Shown in pieces: positions 31,636 to 40,311 of a DNA stretch of 64,000 nt (position 1 is its first letter; the number at the start of each line of letters is the position of its first letter). A program made the position numbers and the translations under genes. Source of the stretch: 66-474 sp039923855 (GTDB lineage: Bacteria; Pseudomonadota; Gammaproteobacteria; Xanthomonadales; Rhodanobacteraceae); assembly GCA_039923855.1 (NCBI GenBank), contig JBDTBW010000007.1, positions 8,189 through 72,188 of the forward strand. Reading direction: 5' to 3'. The notes under the pieces were generated by a model. The model searched no databases, was not told the DNA's origin, and saw only the letters and a program-made list of their open reading frames with translations.

Positions 31636-34401
31636 ATGTCCCGCATCCGAATTCTGTTACCCGCCGCGTTCGCCGCGGTCGCGCTTACCTTTGCCACGCT
31701 CGCCAGCGCGCAGAGCGCCGATCCGCCCAATCGCGTCGCGCGTTTGGCATCCCTGTCGGGCGATGTGGAATTCGCGCCTGCGGGCGAAAGCAGCTTCGGC
31801 AGTGCCGACGTCAACCGTCCGCTGATCACCGGCGATCGCCTGCTGACCGGCAGCGACGGCCGCGCCGCGCTAGAACTGGGCGACGCCGCGTTGCGCATCA
31901 ACAACAACAGCGCGTTCAATTTTCTCGAACTCAACGACACCACCGCGCAGGTCGAACTCTCGCAAGGCGCGGTAAATCTCAAGCTGCGCCGTTTGCAGAA
32001 CGGCCAGACCTACGAGATCGACACGCCGACCGCGGCGTTCGTCGCCAACGAACCTGGCACCTACCGGGTGGATGTGGATCCCAGCGGCAATGGCGCGATG
32101 GTCACGGTGTTCGAGGGCACCGGCACGGTCTATGGCGAGAACGGCGCCAGCCGGCCGGTGGCCGCCGGGCAGTCTTACCGGTTCGACGATCCCACGCTCG
32201 CCAACGTGACGGTCAACGGCCTGCCAGCGCCGGATAATTTCGATCGTTTCGCTTCGGCGCGCGATTCGCGTTACACGAATTCTGTTTCGCGCCGCTACGT
32301 ATCCCCCGATGTGATCGGCTACGACGATCTCGATCAATATGGCGATTGGCAACCCAACACCGACTACGGCGAAGTCTGGTATCCAAATCAGGTCGCGTCC
32401 GATTGGGCGCCGTATCGCGACGGTCACTGGGCATGGATCGATCCATACGGCTGGACCTGGGTCGACAACGAGCCCTGGGGGTTCGCGCCGTTCCACTACG
32501 GTCGCTGGGCCTATGTCAGCAATCGCTGGGGCTGGGTGCCGGGGCCGCCGGTGGAACGCGCGGTCTATGCGCCGGCGCTGGTCGCCTTCATCGGCGGCTC
32601 GGGCCTGTCGCTGTCGCTCAATATCGGCGGCGGGGGCTACGACAATGGTTATGGCAACGGTTATGACAATGGTTACGGTTACAACAATGGTTACGGCAAC
32701 GGCTATGGCGGCGGCCCGGTCGGCTGGTTCCCGCTCGGACCGCGCGATATTTATGTGCCACCGTATCGCGCCAGCCGTGGCTATTTCGACAACATCAACA
32801 TCACCAACATCCGCACCGTCTACGTCAACAAGACGGTGATCAACAACTACTACAACGGCTATGCGGCCAATCGCCCGTACGCGGGCGCCCGTTATGCCTA
32901 TCGCAATAATCCGCGCGCGTTCACCGTAGTGCCGCGCAACGTGTTCGCGGGCGCCCGTCCGGTCGCGCCTGCGGTGCTGCGCAACATCAAGCCGGCGATG
33001 CTGGCGAAAGCGACAGTCGGGCCGCCGCGCATCGCGCCGACCAACGCGAGTCTCGGCATCCGCCGGCCCGCGCATCCGATAGCCACGCCGGTGGCCAAGG
33101 CGTTCGATCGCACGGTGATCGCGCGTCACGCGCCGCCACCGCCACCGGTGCCGTTCGCCGCGCGTGAAAAGCTGATCGCCAAGCAACGCGGCGCGCCGCT
33201 GCCGGTTGCGCAACTGCGCGAAATGCGTCAGGCGCGCGCCAAGGCGCAGCCGCAACCGCAGCGCGTCCGTGTGGTCGCCGCCGCGCGCAAGCCAGGCGCC
33301 GCGCCGTTGCCGCCAATGAGGCCGGTCGCGCAAGCGCCGCGGAGCTTGTCGAATCATGGGTTGCCCAATCCGGCGCATGCCGCGACAGCGATCCGTCCGA
33401 TCGAGGCGCCGCTCAATCCGAGCAGGCCTGATGCGACATCGCGCCCCGCTCCGATGCGCCCGGGCGAACTGCCGTCGGCGCGCTTCGCGCATCCGCAGCG
33501 CAATGGCAATCTGCCGCAAGCGCCGGCGATACGTCCCGACAATCCGGCCGCTTCTGCCGCAGCGGAACGCGGCAAGCAGAGAATCACGCCGATACGTGCG
33601 GCGAATCCGCAGACCGTCTCGCCACGGGCGGCGCCATCGAACCGCGAAAACGGTTTCGTACATGCGCCGAACGCCGGGCCACACGCCGGGCCGCAAGCTG
33701 CCCCACAAGCGAATGCGAATGCAAATGCAAATGTGCAGCAACGCGCCGACCACGCCCGCGCGCAACAGCAGCAGGCAGCGCAAGCGCAATCGAAGGCCGC
33801 GGCAGATCAGCGTGCAGCACAGATGCAAAGCCGCCAAGCGCAGCAACGCGCGGATCAGGCCCACGCCCAACAGCAGCAGGCATCGCAGGCGCAGTCGAAG
33901 GCCAACGCCGCGCAGCGGGTGGCACAGCAGCACGATGCTCAGGCGCGGGCGGCGCAGCAGCAGGCGCAGCAGCACAACGCACAGGCGCAGGCGGCGCAGC
34001 AACGCGCCGATCAGGCGCGTCAGCAACAGCAAAACGCTGACCGGGAGCAACGCGCCATGCAGGCTCGTCAGCAGCAACAGCAAGCCCAGCAACGGGCCGA
34101 TCAAGCCCGTCAGGAACAGCAACGCGCAAGCCAGCAGCAGGCGCAACAACGCGCGATGCAACAGCAGGCGCAACAACGGGCCGCGCAAGAGCAACAACGT
34201 GCGGCAGCGGCGCAGCAGCAGGCGCAGATGCGCGACATGCAGGCGCAGCAGGCTCAGCAACGTGCCGCGCAGGAGCAGCAGCGCGCCGCGCAGATGCAAC
34301 ACGCGCCACCGCAAGCCGCGCCGCAATCGCAACCGCAACCGCGTCCTCCCGCGAGGAAGCACAAGGACGAGCAACAGCAAAATGGCGGGAATCGCCGATG
34401 A
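31636..34401 (+). CDS. Large exported FecR-domain / DUF6600 protein with Gln-Ala-rich tail
   Basis: A 921-aa protein: signal peptide (1-26), a FecR-like domain (about 30-170; VEFAPAGESSFG, LLTGSDGRAALELGD, DTPTAAFVANEPGTYRVDV), Trp-rich DUF6600 repeats (about 215-320; YGDWQPNTDYGEVWYP, WAPYRDGHWAWID), a Gly/Tyr/Asn stretch (about 333-360), a Pro/Ala/Arg region, and from about 690 a tail almost wholly of Gln, Ala and Arg. GGAG lies 8 nt before ATG 31636. Probably a cell-envelope or surface protein. The tail is repetitive in DNA and keeps other frames open, so those are not genes. Confidence 0.85.
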   Translation: MSRIRILLPAAFAAVALTFATLASAQSADPPNRVARLASLSGDVEFAPAGESSFGSADVNRPLITGDRLLTGSDGRAALELGDAALRINNNSAFNFLELNDTTAQVELSQGAVNLKLRRLQNGQTYEIDTPTAAFVANEPGTYRVDVDPSGNGAMVTVFEGTGTVYGENGASRPVAAGQSYRFDDPTLANVTVNGLPAPDNFDRFASARDSRYTNSVSRRYVSPDVIGYDDLDQYGDWQPNTDYGEVWYPNQVASDWAPYRDGHWAWIDPYGWTWVDNEPWGFAPFHYGRWAYVSNRWGWVPGPPVERAVYAPALVAFIGGSGLSLSLNIGGGGYDNGYGNGYDNGYGYNNGYGNGYGGGPVGWFPLGPRDIYVPPYRASRGYFDNINITNIRTVYVNKTVINNYYNGYAANRPYAGARYAYRNNPRAFTVVPRNVFAGARPVAPAVLRNIKPAMLAKATVGPPRIAPTNASLGIRRPAHPIATPVAKAFDRTVIARHAPPPPPVPFAAREKLIAKQRGAPLPVAQLREMRQARAKAQPQPQRVRVVAAARKPGAAPLPPMRPVAQAPRSLSNHGLPNPAHAATAIRPIEAPLNPSRPDATSRPAPMRPGELPSARFAHPQRNGNLPQAPAIRPDNPAASAAAERGKQRITPIRAANPQTVSPRAAPSNRENGFVHAPNAGPHAGPQAAPQANANANANVQQRADHARAQQQQAAQAQSKAAADQRAAQMQSRQAQQRADQAHAQQQQASQAQSKANAAQRVAQQHDAQARAAQQQAQQHNAQAQAAQQRADQARQQQQNADREQRAMQARQQQQQAQQRADQARQEQQRASQQQAQQRAMQQQAQQRAAQEQQRAAAAQQQAQMRDMQAQQAQQRAAQEQQRAAQMQHAPPQAAPQSQPQPRPPARKHKDEQQQNGGNRR

Positions 34402-34436
34402 TGTACCGCTGAGGTTGCGCTTTCGGTAACGAGCAT

Positions 34437-34474
34437 AGAAAACCTCGCGATGCCAACCGGCGTCGCGGGGCTTT
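34437..34474 (+). terminator. Probable Rho-independent terminator
   Basis: AAAA, then the stem CCTCGCGA (34443-34450) with TCGCGGGG (34463-34470; one G-T pair), then CTTT. It lies 40 bp after the FecR/DUF6600 gene and before thiS. The T-run is short. Confidence 0.5.
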
Positions 34475-34490
34475 GCGTTAAACTGTCCCG

Positions 34491-34685
34491 ATGCACATCA
34501 TCTTGAACGGTACGCCGCGCGAATGCGCCATCGGCATCACCATCGCTGCCTTGCTTGAGGAGGCCGGCAACCGCCGCGTCGCGGTCGAAGTCAACCGCGA
34601 AATCGTGCCGCGCAGTCTGCACGTCGAATACGCGTTGAACGAAGGCGATCGCGTGGAAATCGTGCAGGCTATTGGGGGCGGCTGA
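34491..34685 (+). CDS. thiS: Sulfur carrier protein ThiS
   Basis: A 64-aa beta-grasp, ubiquitin-like protein ending in AIGGG, the di-Gly tail that is thiocarboxylated to deliver sulfur for the thiazole ring of thiamine. MHIILNGTPRECAIGITIAALLEE and LNEGDRVEIVQAIGGG match the family. The stop shares an A with the thiG start (TGATG). No TPP riboswitch was recognised in the 85 bp upstream. Confidence 0.94.
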   Translation: MHIILNGTPRECAIGITIAALLEEAGNRRVAVEVNREIVPRSLHVEYALNEGDRVEIVQAIGGG

Positions 34686-35500
34686 TGAACGCCCTTCCGA
34701 AATCCGAAACGCTTTTGAATAACGACGACCCGCTCGTCATCGCCGGTCGAGCCTACCATTCGCGGCTGCTGACCGGCACCGGCAAATACAAGGACATGGA
34801 TGAGACGCGCCGCGCGACGGAGGCCGCGGACGCACAGATCGTCACCGTCGCGATCCGCCGCAGCAATATCGGCCAGCACGCCGATCAACCGAACCTGCTG
34901 GATGTGCTGTCACCCGATCGTTACACCATCCTGCCCAACACCGCCGGCTGCTACACGGCGGAAGATGCGCTGCGCACCTGCCGGCTTGCGCGCGAATTGC
35001 TCGGCGGCCATGCGTTGGTCAAGCTCGAAGTACTGGGCGATCAGAAAACATTGTTTCCCGACGTGGTGCAAACGCTCGCGGTAGCGGAAAAACTGGTGGC
35101 GGAGGATTTCCAGGTGATGGTCTACACCAGCGACGATCCGATCCTCGCCAAACGCCTGGAGGAAATCGGCTGCGTCGCGGTGATGCCGCTGGCCGCGCCG
35201 ATTGGCTCCGGCTTGGGCATCCAGAACCGCTACAACCTGATGGAGATCGTCGAAAACGCGCGCGTGCCGGTGATCGTGGATGCCGGCGTGGGCACCGCGT
35301 CCGATGCCGCGATCGCGATGGAACTGGGTTGCGACGGCGTGCTGATGAACACCGCGATCGCCGGCGCGAAAGATCCGGTCATGATGGCCCACGCGATGAA
35401 ACTCGCGGTCGAGGCCGGACGCGCGGCCTTCCGCGCCGGACGCATTCCGCGCAAGCGGTATGCGTCGGCGTCGAGTCCGCTCGATGGCACGATCACTTAA
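34685..35500 (+). CDS. thiG: Thiazole synthase
   Basis: A 271-aa TIM-barrel enzyme that forms the thiazole phosphate of thiamine from DXP, dehydroglycine and ThiS thiocarboxylate. It shows FxSRLLTGTGKY-like SRLLTGTGKYKD, ILPNTAGCYTAEDALRTCRL, the Schiff-base Lys in LVKLEVLGD, PLAAPIGSGLGIQN and VDAGVGTASDAAIAMELGCDGVLMNTAI. It is coupled to thiS. Its TAA (35498-35500) overlaps the left arm of the repeat element A1, which separates it from trmB. Confidence 0.96.
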   Translation: MNALPKSETLLNNDDPLVIAGRAYHSRLLTGTGKYKDMDETRRATEAADAQIVTVAIRRSNIGQHADQPNLLDVLSPDRYTILPNTAGCYTAEDALRTCRLARELLGGHALVKLEVLGDQKTLFPDVVQTLAVAEKLVAEDFQVMVYTSDDPILAKRLEEIGCVAVMPLAAPIGSGLGIQNRYNLMEIVENARVPVIVDAGVGTASDAAIAMELGCDGVLMNTAIAGAKDPVMMAHAMKLAVEAGRAAFRAGRIPRKRYASASSPLDGTIT

Positions 35501-35714
35501 AGAACCTTTGCATAAGCTGCTGCGCTGGGCATCTCGCGCGTCGGCGAGCTGGTGCTCGACCGGCCCGGTACATGGATGTACCGCTTTGCGGGCCGAGGAA
35601 ATCCTCATGTACTGGCGTGTACACTCCGGTTTCTGCGCTCCGGCGGCGCGCAACCTCGGATCAAGTCCGGGGCAGGCTCTGCTCATCCTCGCGACGCTTC
35701 TTCAAAGGTTCTTT
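35499..35714. repeat. Family A stem-bounded element, copy A1
   Basis: The left arm AAAGAACCTTTG (35499-35510) overlaps the thiG stop. The right arm CAAAGGTTCTTT (35703-35714) is its perfect complement and ends 2 bp before the trmB ATG, supplying the AAGG ribosome-binding site. Pairing extends inward with AAGC/GCTT. The core holds hairpin GGTACAT-gg-ATGTACC, a GTAC...GTAC hairpin, the shared stretch ending GGCGGCGCGCAACC, and a nested TCCGGGG-type palindrome (about 35656-35675). Confidence 0.85.
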
Positions 35715-35716
35715 GG

Positions 35717-36424
35717 ATGCGCTCCGAAAGCGAAGACCTTGGTTTACCGAAACACCCGCGCCGCATCCGCAGCTTTGTCTTGCGCGAAGGCCGCATCACC
35801 CCGGCGCAGCAGCGTGCGTTCGAGCAACACTGGCAACGGTACGGTTTGGACGTCAGGGGCGTGCCGCGAGACTTCGATGAAACCTTTGGCAGGCGCGCGC
35901 CGCGCGTGCTGGAAATCGGTTTCGGCAACGGCGAGGCTCTGGCATCGGCCAGCGAACATGATCTCGCGCGCGATTATCTGGGCATCGAGGTGCACCGGCC
36001 TGGCGTCGGCCGGCTGATGAATGCGCTGGCTGCGCGTGATGCGCGCAACGTGCGGATATGGTGCCAAGATGCGGTCGAGGTTCTCGAAAACGAAATTCCG
36101 GAAAGCGCGCTCGACGAAGTGCGCATCTGGTTCCCGGATCCGTGGCACAAGAAGCGCCATCACAAGCGGCGGCTGATTCAGTCCACGTTCGTCCAGTTGC
36201 TGGCCTCACGTGTCAAACTCGGTGGCCTCTTGCATTTGGCGACCGACTGGGCCGACTATGCGGAGCAGATGCGTGAGGTGCTGGGCGCCAGCCCGGCATG
36301 GCGCAATCGCGAAGGGGACAATGGTTATGCGCAACGGCCGTCATGGCGCATCGAAACGCGCTTCGAGCAGCGCGGGCTGCGTCTCGGTCATGGCGTTTGG
36401 GATATTTTGTACGACCGCGGCTAG
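35717..36424 (+). CDS. trmB: tRNA (guanine-N7-)-methyltransferase
   Basis: A 235-aa SAM-dependent enzyme forming m7G46 in tRNA. SAM motif I is LEIGFGNGEALA; IGIEVHRPGVGRLM-like LGIEVHRPGVG follows; the family hallmark is IWFPDPWHKKRHHKRRLIQ, with ATDWADYAEQM later. ATG 35717 lies 2 bp after the A1 element; the longer open frame upstream runs through the repeat and is not used. It is co-directional with thiSG and may share their transcript. Confidence 0.95.
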   Translation: MRSESEDLGLPKHPRRIRSFVLREGRITPAQQRAFEQHWQRYGLDVRGVPRDFDETFGRRAPRVLEIGFGNGEALASASEHDLARDYLGIEVHRPGVGRLMNALAARDARNVRIWCQDAVEVLENEIPESALDEVRIWFPDPWHKKRHHKRRLIQSTFVQLLASRVKLGGLLHLATDWADYAEQMREVLGASPAWRNREGDNGYAQRPSWRIETRFEQRGLRLGHGVWDILYDRG

Positions 36425-36484
36425 GGGAATCCCCGCGCAATTCCCTTCCTTCCGATGAACTGACGACCCCGACCGACCGCACCG

Positions 36485-38338
36485 ATGGAGCTGACCCTCA
36501 CCCCCGACATGATCCTGGTGCTCGGGCTGGTCTGCTTCACCATCGCGATGCTGGTGCTGGAATGGATCCGCGCGGACGTGCTGGCGGTGCTGATCGTGGT
36601 GGTGATCGGCGTCACCGGGTTGCTGCCGTTCGATCAATTGTTCGAAGGCTTCGCCGGCAACGCGGTGATCTCGCTAATCGCGGTGATGATCATGGGCGCG
36701 GGACTGGACCGCACCGGCGTGTTGAACAAGGCCGCGTCCTTGATCCTGCGTGTGGCCGGCGGCATCGAATCGCGCCTCTCGCTGGCAATCAACGCGATGG
36801 TCGGCGGCTTGTCGTCGGTGATCCAGAGTCAGGCTCTTTCCGCGCTGTTCCTGCCGGTGGCGAGCCGCGTGTCCGCGCGCACCGGCGTGCCATTGCGGCG
36901 GATGTTGCTGCCGATGGCTTTCATGATCCTGGCCGGCACCAACATGACGTTGATTTCCAACTCGCCGCTGATCCTGCTCAACGATCTGATCGCCAGCGCC
37001 GACAGGAATCTGCCGCCGGGTGCGCAAACCATCGAGCCGTTCGGCCTGTTCGCGGTGACGCCGGTCGGCATCGTGTTGTTGCTGGCCGGCCTCGCATTCT
37101 TTGCATTGTTCACCCGCAAGTTGTTGCCGGAAACCGCAGAAGAAAAACCCAAGGTCACGCCCGGCCGGACCGAAAGCTACTTCGCCGAAACCTACGGCAT
37201 CGAAGGCGAGGCGATCGAACTGACCGTGACCGCGGAAAGCGCGCTGGTCGGCATGAGCGTGGGCGAAGCGGAGTTGATGTCGGGTGCGCCGCCGATCCTG
37301 GCGATCAAGAACGGCAATGAGTCGCGCCTGGCTCCGCCCGCCGATCAACTGATATGGGTCGGCACGGTGCTCGGCGTGCTGGGGCCGCGCGCGGAGGTCA
37401 ACGAATTCGCGCAGAACCAGCAGTGCCGCGTGTCGGGGCGATTGCGCGCGCTGGCGGACATGTTCAACCCCACCCGCGCGGGCATTTCCGAAGCGGTGGT
37501 TCCGCCTTCGTCGCGCTTCGTCAAACAGCAGCTCGGCGAACTGCGCCTGCGCAAGCGCTACGGCATTTCGGTGCTGGCAGTCAATCGCGGCGATCGGGTG
37601 TTCCGCGGCGAGGATGTGCGCAAAGTCGATCTGCGCGCCGGTGATACATTGGTGCTGCACAGCTACTGGCGCGATCTCGCGTTGGCCGCGGAAGACCGGG
37701 ATCTGGTGCCGGTCACCGACATTCCCAGCGAGGAACAGCGCCCCGGCAAGATCTGGAACGCGCTGATCTTCTTCGCGCTGGCGATGATTCTCGCTTTGTT
37801 CGCCGGCATGCGATTGTCGGTAGCGATGATGGCCGGCGCGGTAGGCATGTTGCTGACCGGCGTGCTCAACATGGACGAGGCGTACGGCGCGATCAACTGG
37901 AAGACGATCTTCATCACCGCGTGTTTGATTCCGCTGGGCTGGACGATGGATTCAACCGGCACCGCGGCGTGGCTGGCGCAGGAATTCCTGAATCACACCG
38001 GCGGTCTGCCGCAGTGGGTGCTGCAGGCCGGCGTCGCGATCATGGCGCTGGCGTTTTCGCAGGTGATGTCCAATGTCGGCGCGACGGTGATGATGGTGCC
38101 GATGGCGATCAACATCGCGCTGGCGTCCGGCGGCAATCCCGCGCTGTACGCGCTGCTGGTGGCAATCTCGACCTCCAACACTTTCCTCATCCCGAGCGCG
38201 AGCCCGGTGCTGCTGATCGTGGCCGGCCCCGGCGGTTACCGCACCAGGGACTTCCTGCGCGTCGGCTTGCCGCTGACGATTGTGATGCTGGTGCTGAGCC
38301 TGATCGGCGTAAATCTGTTGTTCAAGTTGCATGGATGA
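36485..38338 (+). CDS. SLC13-family permease with two TrkA-C (RCK_C) domains
   Basis: A 617-aa transporter. N-terminal TMs (about 8-210) include the CitMHS/SLC13 segment MIMGAGLDRTGVLNKAA and AGTNMTLISNSPLILLND. Two cytosolic RCK_C modules follow (about 235-310, ALVGMSVGEAELM...; and about 325-400, SRFVKQQLGELRLRKRYGISVLAVNRGD). The second TM half ends in FSQVMSNVGATVMMVPMAI and SNTFLIPSASPVLLIVAGPGGY. Such proteins are sodium- or proton-coupled anion (sulfate or carboxylate) transporters with regulatory domains. The substrate is undetermined. Confidence 0.9.
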   Translation: MELTLTPDMILVLGLVCFTIAMLVLEWIRADVLAVLIVVVIGVTGLLPFDQLFEGFAGNAVISLIAVMIMGAGLDRTGVLNKAASLILRVAGGIESRLSLAINAMVGGLSSVIQSQALSALFLPVASRVSARTGVPLRRMLLPMAFMILAGTNMTLISNSPLILLNDLIASADRNLPPGAQTIEPFGLFAVTPVGIVLLLAGLAFFALFTRKLLPETAEEKPKVTPGRTESYFAETYGIEGEAIELTVTAESALVGMSVGEAELMSGAPPILAIKNGNESRLAPPADQLIWVGTVLGVLGPRAEVNEFAQNQQCRVSGRLRALADMFNPTRAGISEAVVPPSSRFVKQQLGELRLRKRYGISVLAVNRGDRVFRGEDVRKVDLRAGDTLVLHSYWRDLALAAEDRDLVPVTDIPSEEQRPGKIWNALIFFALAMILALFAGMRLSVAMMAGAVGMLLTGVLNMDEAYGAINWKTIFITACLIPLGWTMDSTGTAAWLAQEFLNHTGGLPQWVLQAGVAIMALAFSQVMSNVGATVMMVPMAINIALASGGNPALYALLVAISTSNTFLIPSASPVLLIVAGPGGYRTRDFLRVGLPLTIVMLVLSLIGVNLLFKLHG

Positions 38339-38380
38339 TTTGGTTTCGCCCGCTTAGCGAGCAACCGTCATCCTATCTTC

Positions 38381-38419
38381 GTCATTCCGGACGCCGCAAA
38401 GCGGCGATCCGGAATCCAT
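38381..38419. repeat. Extragenic palindrome
   Basis: ATTCCGGA (38384-38391) with TCCGGAAT (38408-38415), and an inner GCCGC-aaa-GCGGC. It belongs with the GTCATTCCGG-type repeats seen at 13586 and 23780. It lies between the convergent SLC13 and Rieske genes and could help end both transcripts. Confidence 0.6.
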
Positions 38420-38502
38420 TTTGATCTTGCTCTTTCGCAAGATTGCCTTCTGCGTTAGATAAAGTTGTACTTATTCGCTTATCCCGAAATGAGCGGAAGC
38501 GA

Positions 38503-38844
38503 TCAAGCCCGGTACACCACCCCACCTTCGACGCGCAACGGCACCTCGGTCAGCGAATCGCCGCGGCAGGGGCCGCCGATGCACAGGCCGTTTTGTCCCA
38601 GCGCGAAGGTCGCGCCGTGCACCGCGCAGGTCAGCACGCCTCCCTTGCACAGGAACAGACCGGGCGCGTAATCCATCCGCCGGCCGGTGTGCGGGCAGAC
38701 GTTGAACCATCCGCGCACCCGCGCTCCGTCGCGGGCAAGGATCAACCCGTCGCCCTCTGGTTCGGGCGGATCGAGGCCCAGCACACCATCGTCGGGAATG
38801 TCCTCGACGCGGCACAATGGAGTTGCGGGCGTGGTCATGTCCAT
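38503..38844 (-). CDS. Rieske [2Fe-2S] ferredoxin-like protein
   Basis: A 113-aa single-domain Rieske protein. Cluster ligands are CPH in FNVCPHTGRRMDYAPG and CAVH in LTCAVHGATFALGQNG, 16 or so residues apart. It has no TM or signal. Likely a soluble electron carrier for an oxygenase or reductase that is not encoded nearby. ATG 38844 (or 38838) is chosen because a start at 38880 would read through the family A2 repeat arm. The A2 element lies 5 bp upstream of the start. Confidence 0.9.
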   Translation of the reverse strand: MDMTTPATPLCRVEDIPDDGVLGLDPPEPEGDGLILARDGARVRGWFNVCPHTGRRMDYAPGLFLCKGGVLTCAVHGATFALGQNGLCIGGPCRGDSLTEVPLRVEGGVVYRA

Positions 38845-38849
38845 GGACT

Positions 38850-39034
38850 GAGCGGCTTGCAAAACTACTGCACTCGACATCTCGCGCGCCTGCGGGATGG
38901 TGCTCGACCGGCCCGGTACAAGGATGTATCGCTTTGCGGGCCGAGGAAATCCTCATGTATTGACATATACACTCCGGTTCCTGCGCTCCGGCGGCGCGCA
39001 ACCTGCCTTCGCTCGCTACGTTTTCAAGCCGCTC
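38850..39034. repeat. Family A stem-bounded element, copy A2
   Basis: The left arm GAGCGGCTTGCAAAAC (38850-38865) pairs with the right arm GTTTTCAAGCCGCTC (39020-39034), with one unpaired base. The core matches A1 and A3, but the hairpins carry paired changes: GTAT...ATAC instead of GTAC...GTAC, and GGTACA with TGTATC. It lacks the nested TCCGGGG palindrome. Just outside the right arm, GCCGCT and AGCGGC form another small hairpin. Confidence 0.82.
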
Positions 39035-39094
39035 ACTTGCAAGCGGCCCTTACCGGCACAAGATAGCAAACATTCCGCAATTCTTTCGATAATC

Positions 39095-39394
39095 ATGCGC
39101 ATTGCATTTACCGCTCTGAATCCAAACTCCTTGCTGCCGCGCAATCCGCTGCTGCGTGCATTGCTGCTCGCTATCGGCGTGTTGATCCTGTTTGGATTGC
39201 TGGCGTTCGGCTTGATCGCCGGCCTCGCGCTGCTCGCGTTCGGGGCCGTCGCGTTGCTGATTCGAAGACTGCTACCCCGCAAGGATTCCCGTGTGGATGC
39301 TCGCGGCGTGGGCGCCGGTGGCGTGATCGAAGGCGAATTCCGCATTGTCGATTCGAATTCGCATACTTCGCCACCCCGCGCAAAAATCGGATAG
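39095..39394 (+). CDS. Small membrane protein of unknown function
   Basis: A 99-aa protein with two closely spaced hydrophobic segments (about 20-42 and 43-60; LLRALLLAIGVLILFGLLAFGLI...LALLAFGAVALLI), then Arg/Lys (RRLLPRKDSR), placing the 40-residue polar tail (GVGAGGVIEGEFRIVD) probably in the cytosol. I do not recognise a family. ATG 39095 follows a low-GC stretch without a strong RBS. It may be co-transcribed with the methyltransferase gene 32 bp downstream. Confidence 0.65.
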   Translation: MRIAFTALNPNSLLPRNPLLRALLLAIGVLILFGLLAFGLIAGLALLAFGAVALLIRRLLPRKDSRVDARGVGAGGVIEGEFRIVDSNSHTSPPRAKIG

Positions 39395-39426
39395 CGGTCG
39401 CGCAAAGCGCGATCTAGCATCGACGC

Positions 39427-40311
39427 ATGGATACCAAAACCCGCTCCGCTCCCTCCCTTCCGCTCGAGCGCGCCCGCGCGATTCTCGACCGCGATGATGC
39501 GTCGCCGACGCTGACGCAACTCGCGAGCCAAGTCGGTCTCTCGGCCAGTCGTCTGCAACGCGCGTTCCGCGGCGCCTATGGCGTGTCGCCCGCGGAATAC
39601 GTGCGCGCACGCCGCTTCGGCGATCTGAAACGCGCGCTGCGCGGAGGCGCGAACGTGAGCGACGCCGTCTACGACGCCGGTTTCGGCTCCGGCAGCCGCG
39701 TCTACGAAAATACCGATCGCCTGCTCGGAATGCCACCCGCGCGCTACCGCGATGGCGGCGAAGGGGTTGCGATCCGCTACACCACGCTGGACACGCCCCT
39801 GGGCCGCGTGCTGGTAGCCGCGACCGCGCGCGGCTTGTGCGCGGTCAATGTGGGTGACGACGACAAGAGATTGCTCGAACACTTGCGCCACGAATTTCCA
39901 CGCGCGCAACTCGCCCGCGTCGATGCCGGCCGCGACGAATGGTTGTCCGCGGTGATCGCGCGCATCGCGCGGCAACTGGGTTTGTCGCAGCGTGCCGCAT
40001 CGAAACCGGACGAATCGAAATCCCATACGCTGCCGCCGCTGGATGTCGTCGCCACCGCTTTCCAGTGGCGCGTGTGGGACGCACTGACGCGTATTCCCGC
40101 CGGTGAAACGCGCAGCTACGGCGAGATCGCGACGGCAATCGGCGCGCCGCGCGCCGCGCGCGCGGTCGGCCACGCTTGCGGCGCCAACAAGCTGGCGCTG
40201 ATCGTGCCCTGCCATCGCGTGGTGCGCGAGGATGGCAGCATTGGCGGCTGGCGCTGGGGCGCGGCGCGCAAACAAAAATTACTCGAGCACGAACGTCGAA
40301 GGAATCTCTGA
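39427..40311 (+). CDS. Methylated-DNA-protein cysteine methyltransferase with AraC-type HTH (Ada-like, no N-terminal zinc domain)
   Basis: A 294-aa protein. Residues about 10-105 form an AraC helix-turn-helix (LTQLASQVGLSASRLQRAFRGAYGVSPAEYVRARR; VYDAGFGSGSRVYE). The rest is an Ogt/AGT domain: TPLGRVLVAAT, FQWRVWDALTRIPAGETRSYGEIA, and the acceptor Cys in LIVPCHRVVRE, then GGWRWG. It repairs O6-methylguanine. The N-terminal Cys4 zinc module of Ada that senses phosphotriesters is missing, so regulation by self-methylation would differ. The last codons and TGA lie inside the left arm of element A3. Confidence 0.92.
   Translation: MDTKTRSAPSLPLERARAILDRDDASPTLTQLASQVGLSASRLQRAFRGAYGVSPAEYVRARRFGDLKRALRGGANVSDAVYDAGFGSGSRVYENTDRLLGMPPARYRDGGEGVAIRYTTLDTPLGRVLVAATARGLCAVNVGDDDKRLLEHLRHEFPRAQLARVDAGRDEWLSAVIARIARQLGLSQRAASKPDESKSHTLPPLDVVATAFQWRVWDALTRIPAGETRSYGEIATAIGAPRAARAVGHACGANKLALIVPCHRVVREDGSIGGWRWGAARKQKLLEHERRRNL

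Noticed and set aside
31870..34380. An 836-codon open frame antisense to the FecR/DUF6600 gene, and long plus frames at 33356-34429
   Set aside because: They follow from GC-rich, triplet-repetitive coding sequence without stops; translations are Arg/Leu-rich with no domain, while the sense frame has a signal peptide and known domains.
34402..34490. TPP riboswitch before thiS-thiG
   Set aside because: Only 85 bp, containing a terminator hairpin and no CUGAGA-type thi-box.
38845..38880. Rieske protein start at 38880
   Set aside because: The extra residues are encoded by the A2 repeat arm and add nothing conserved.
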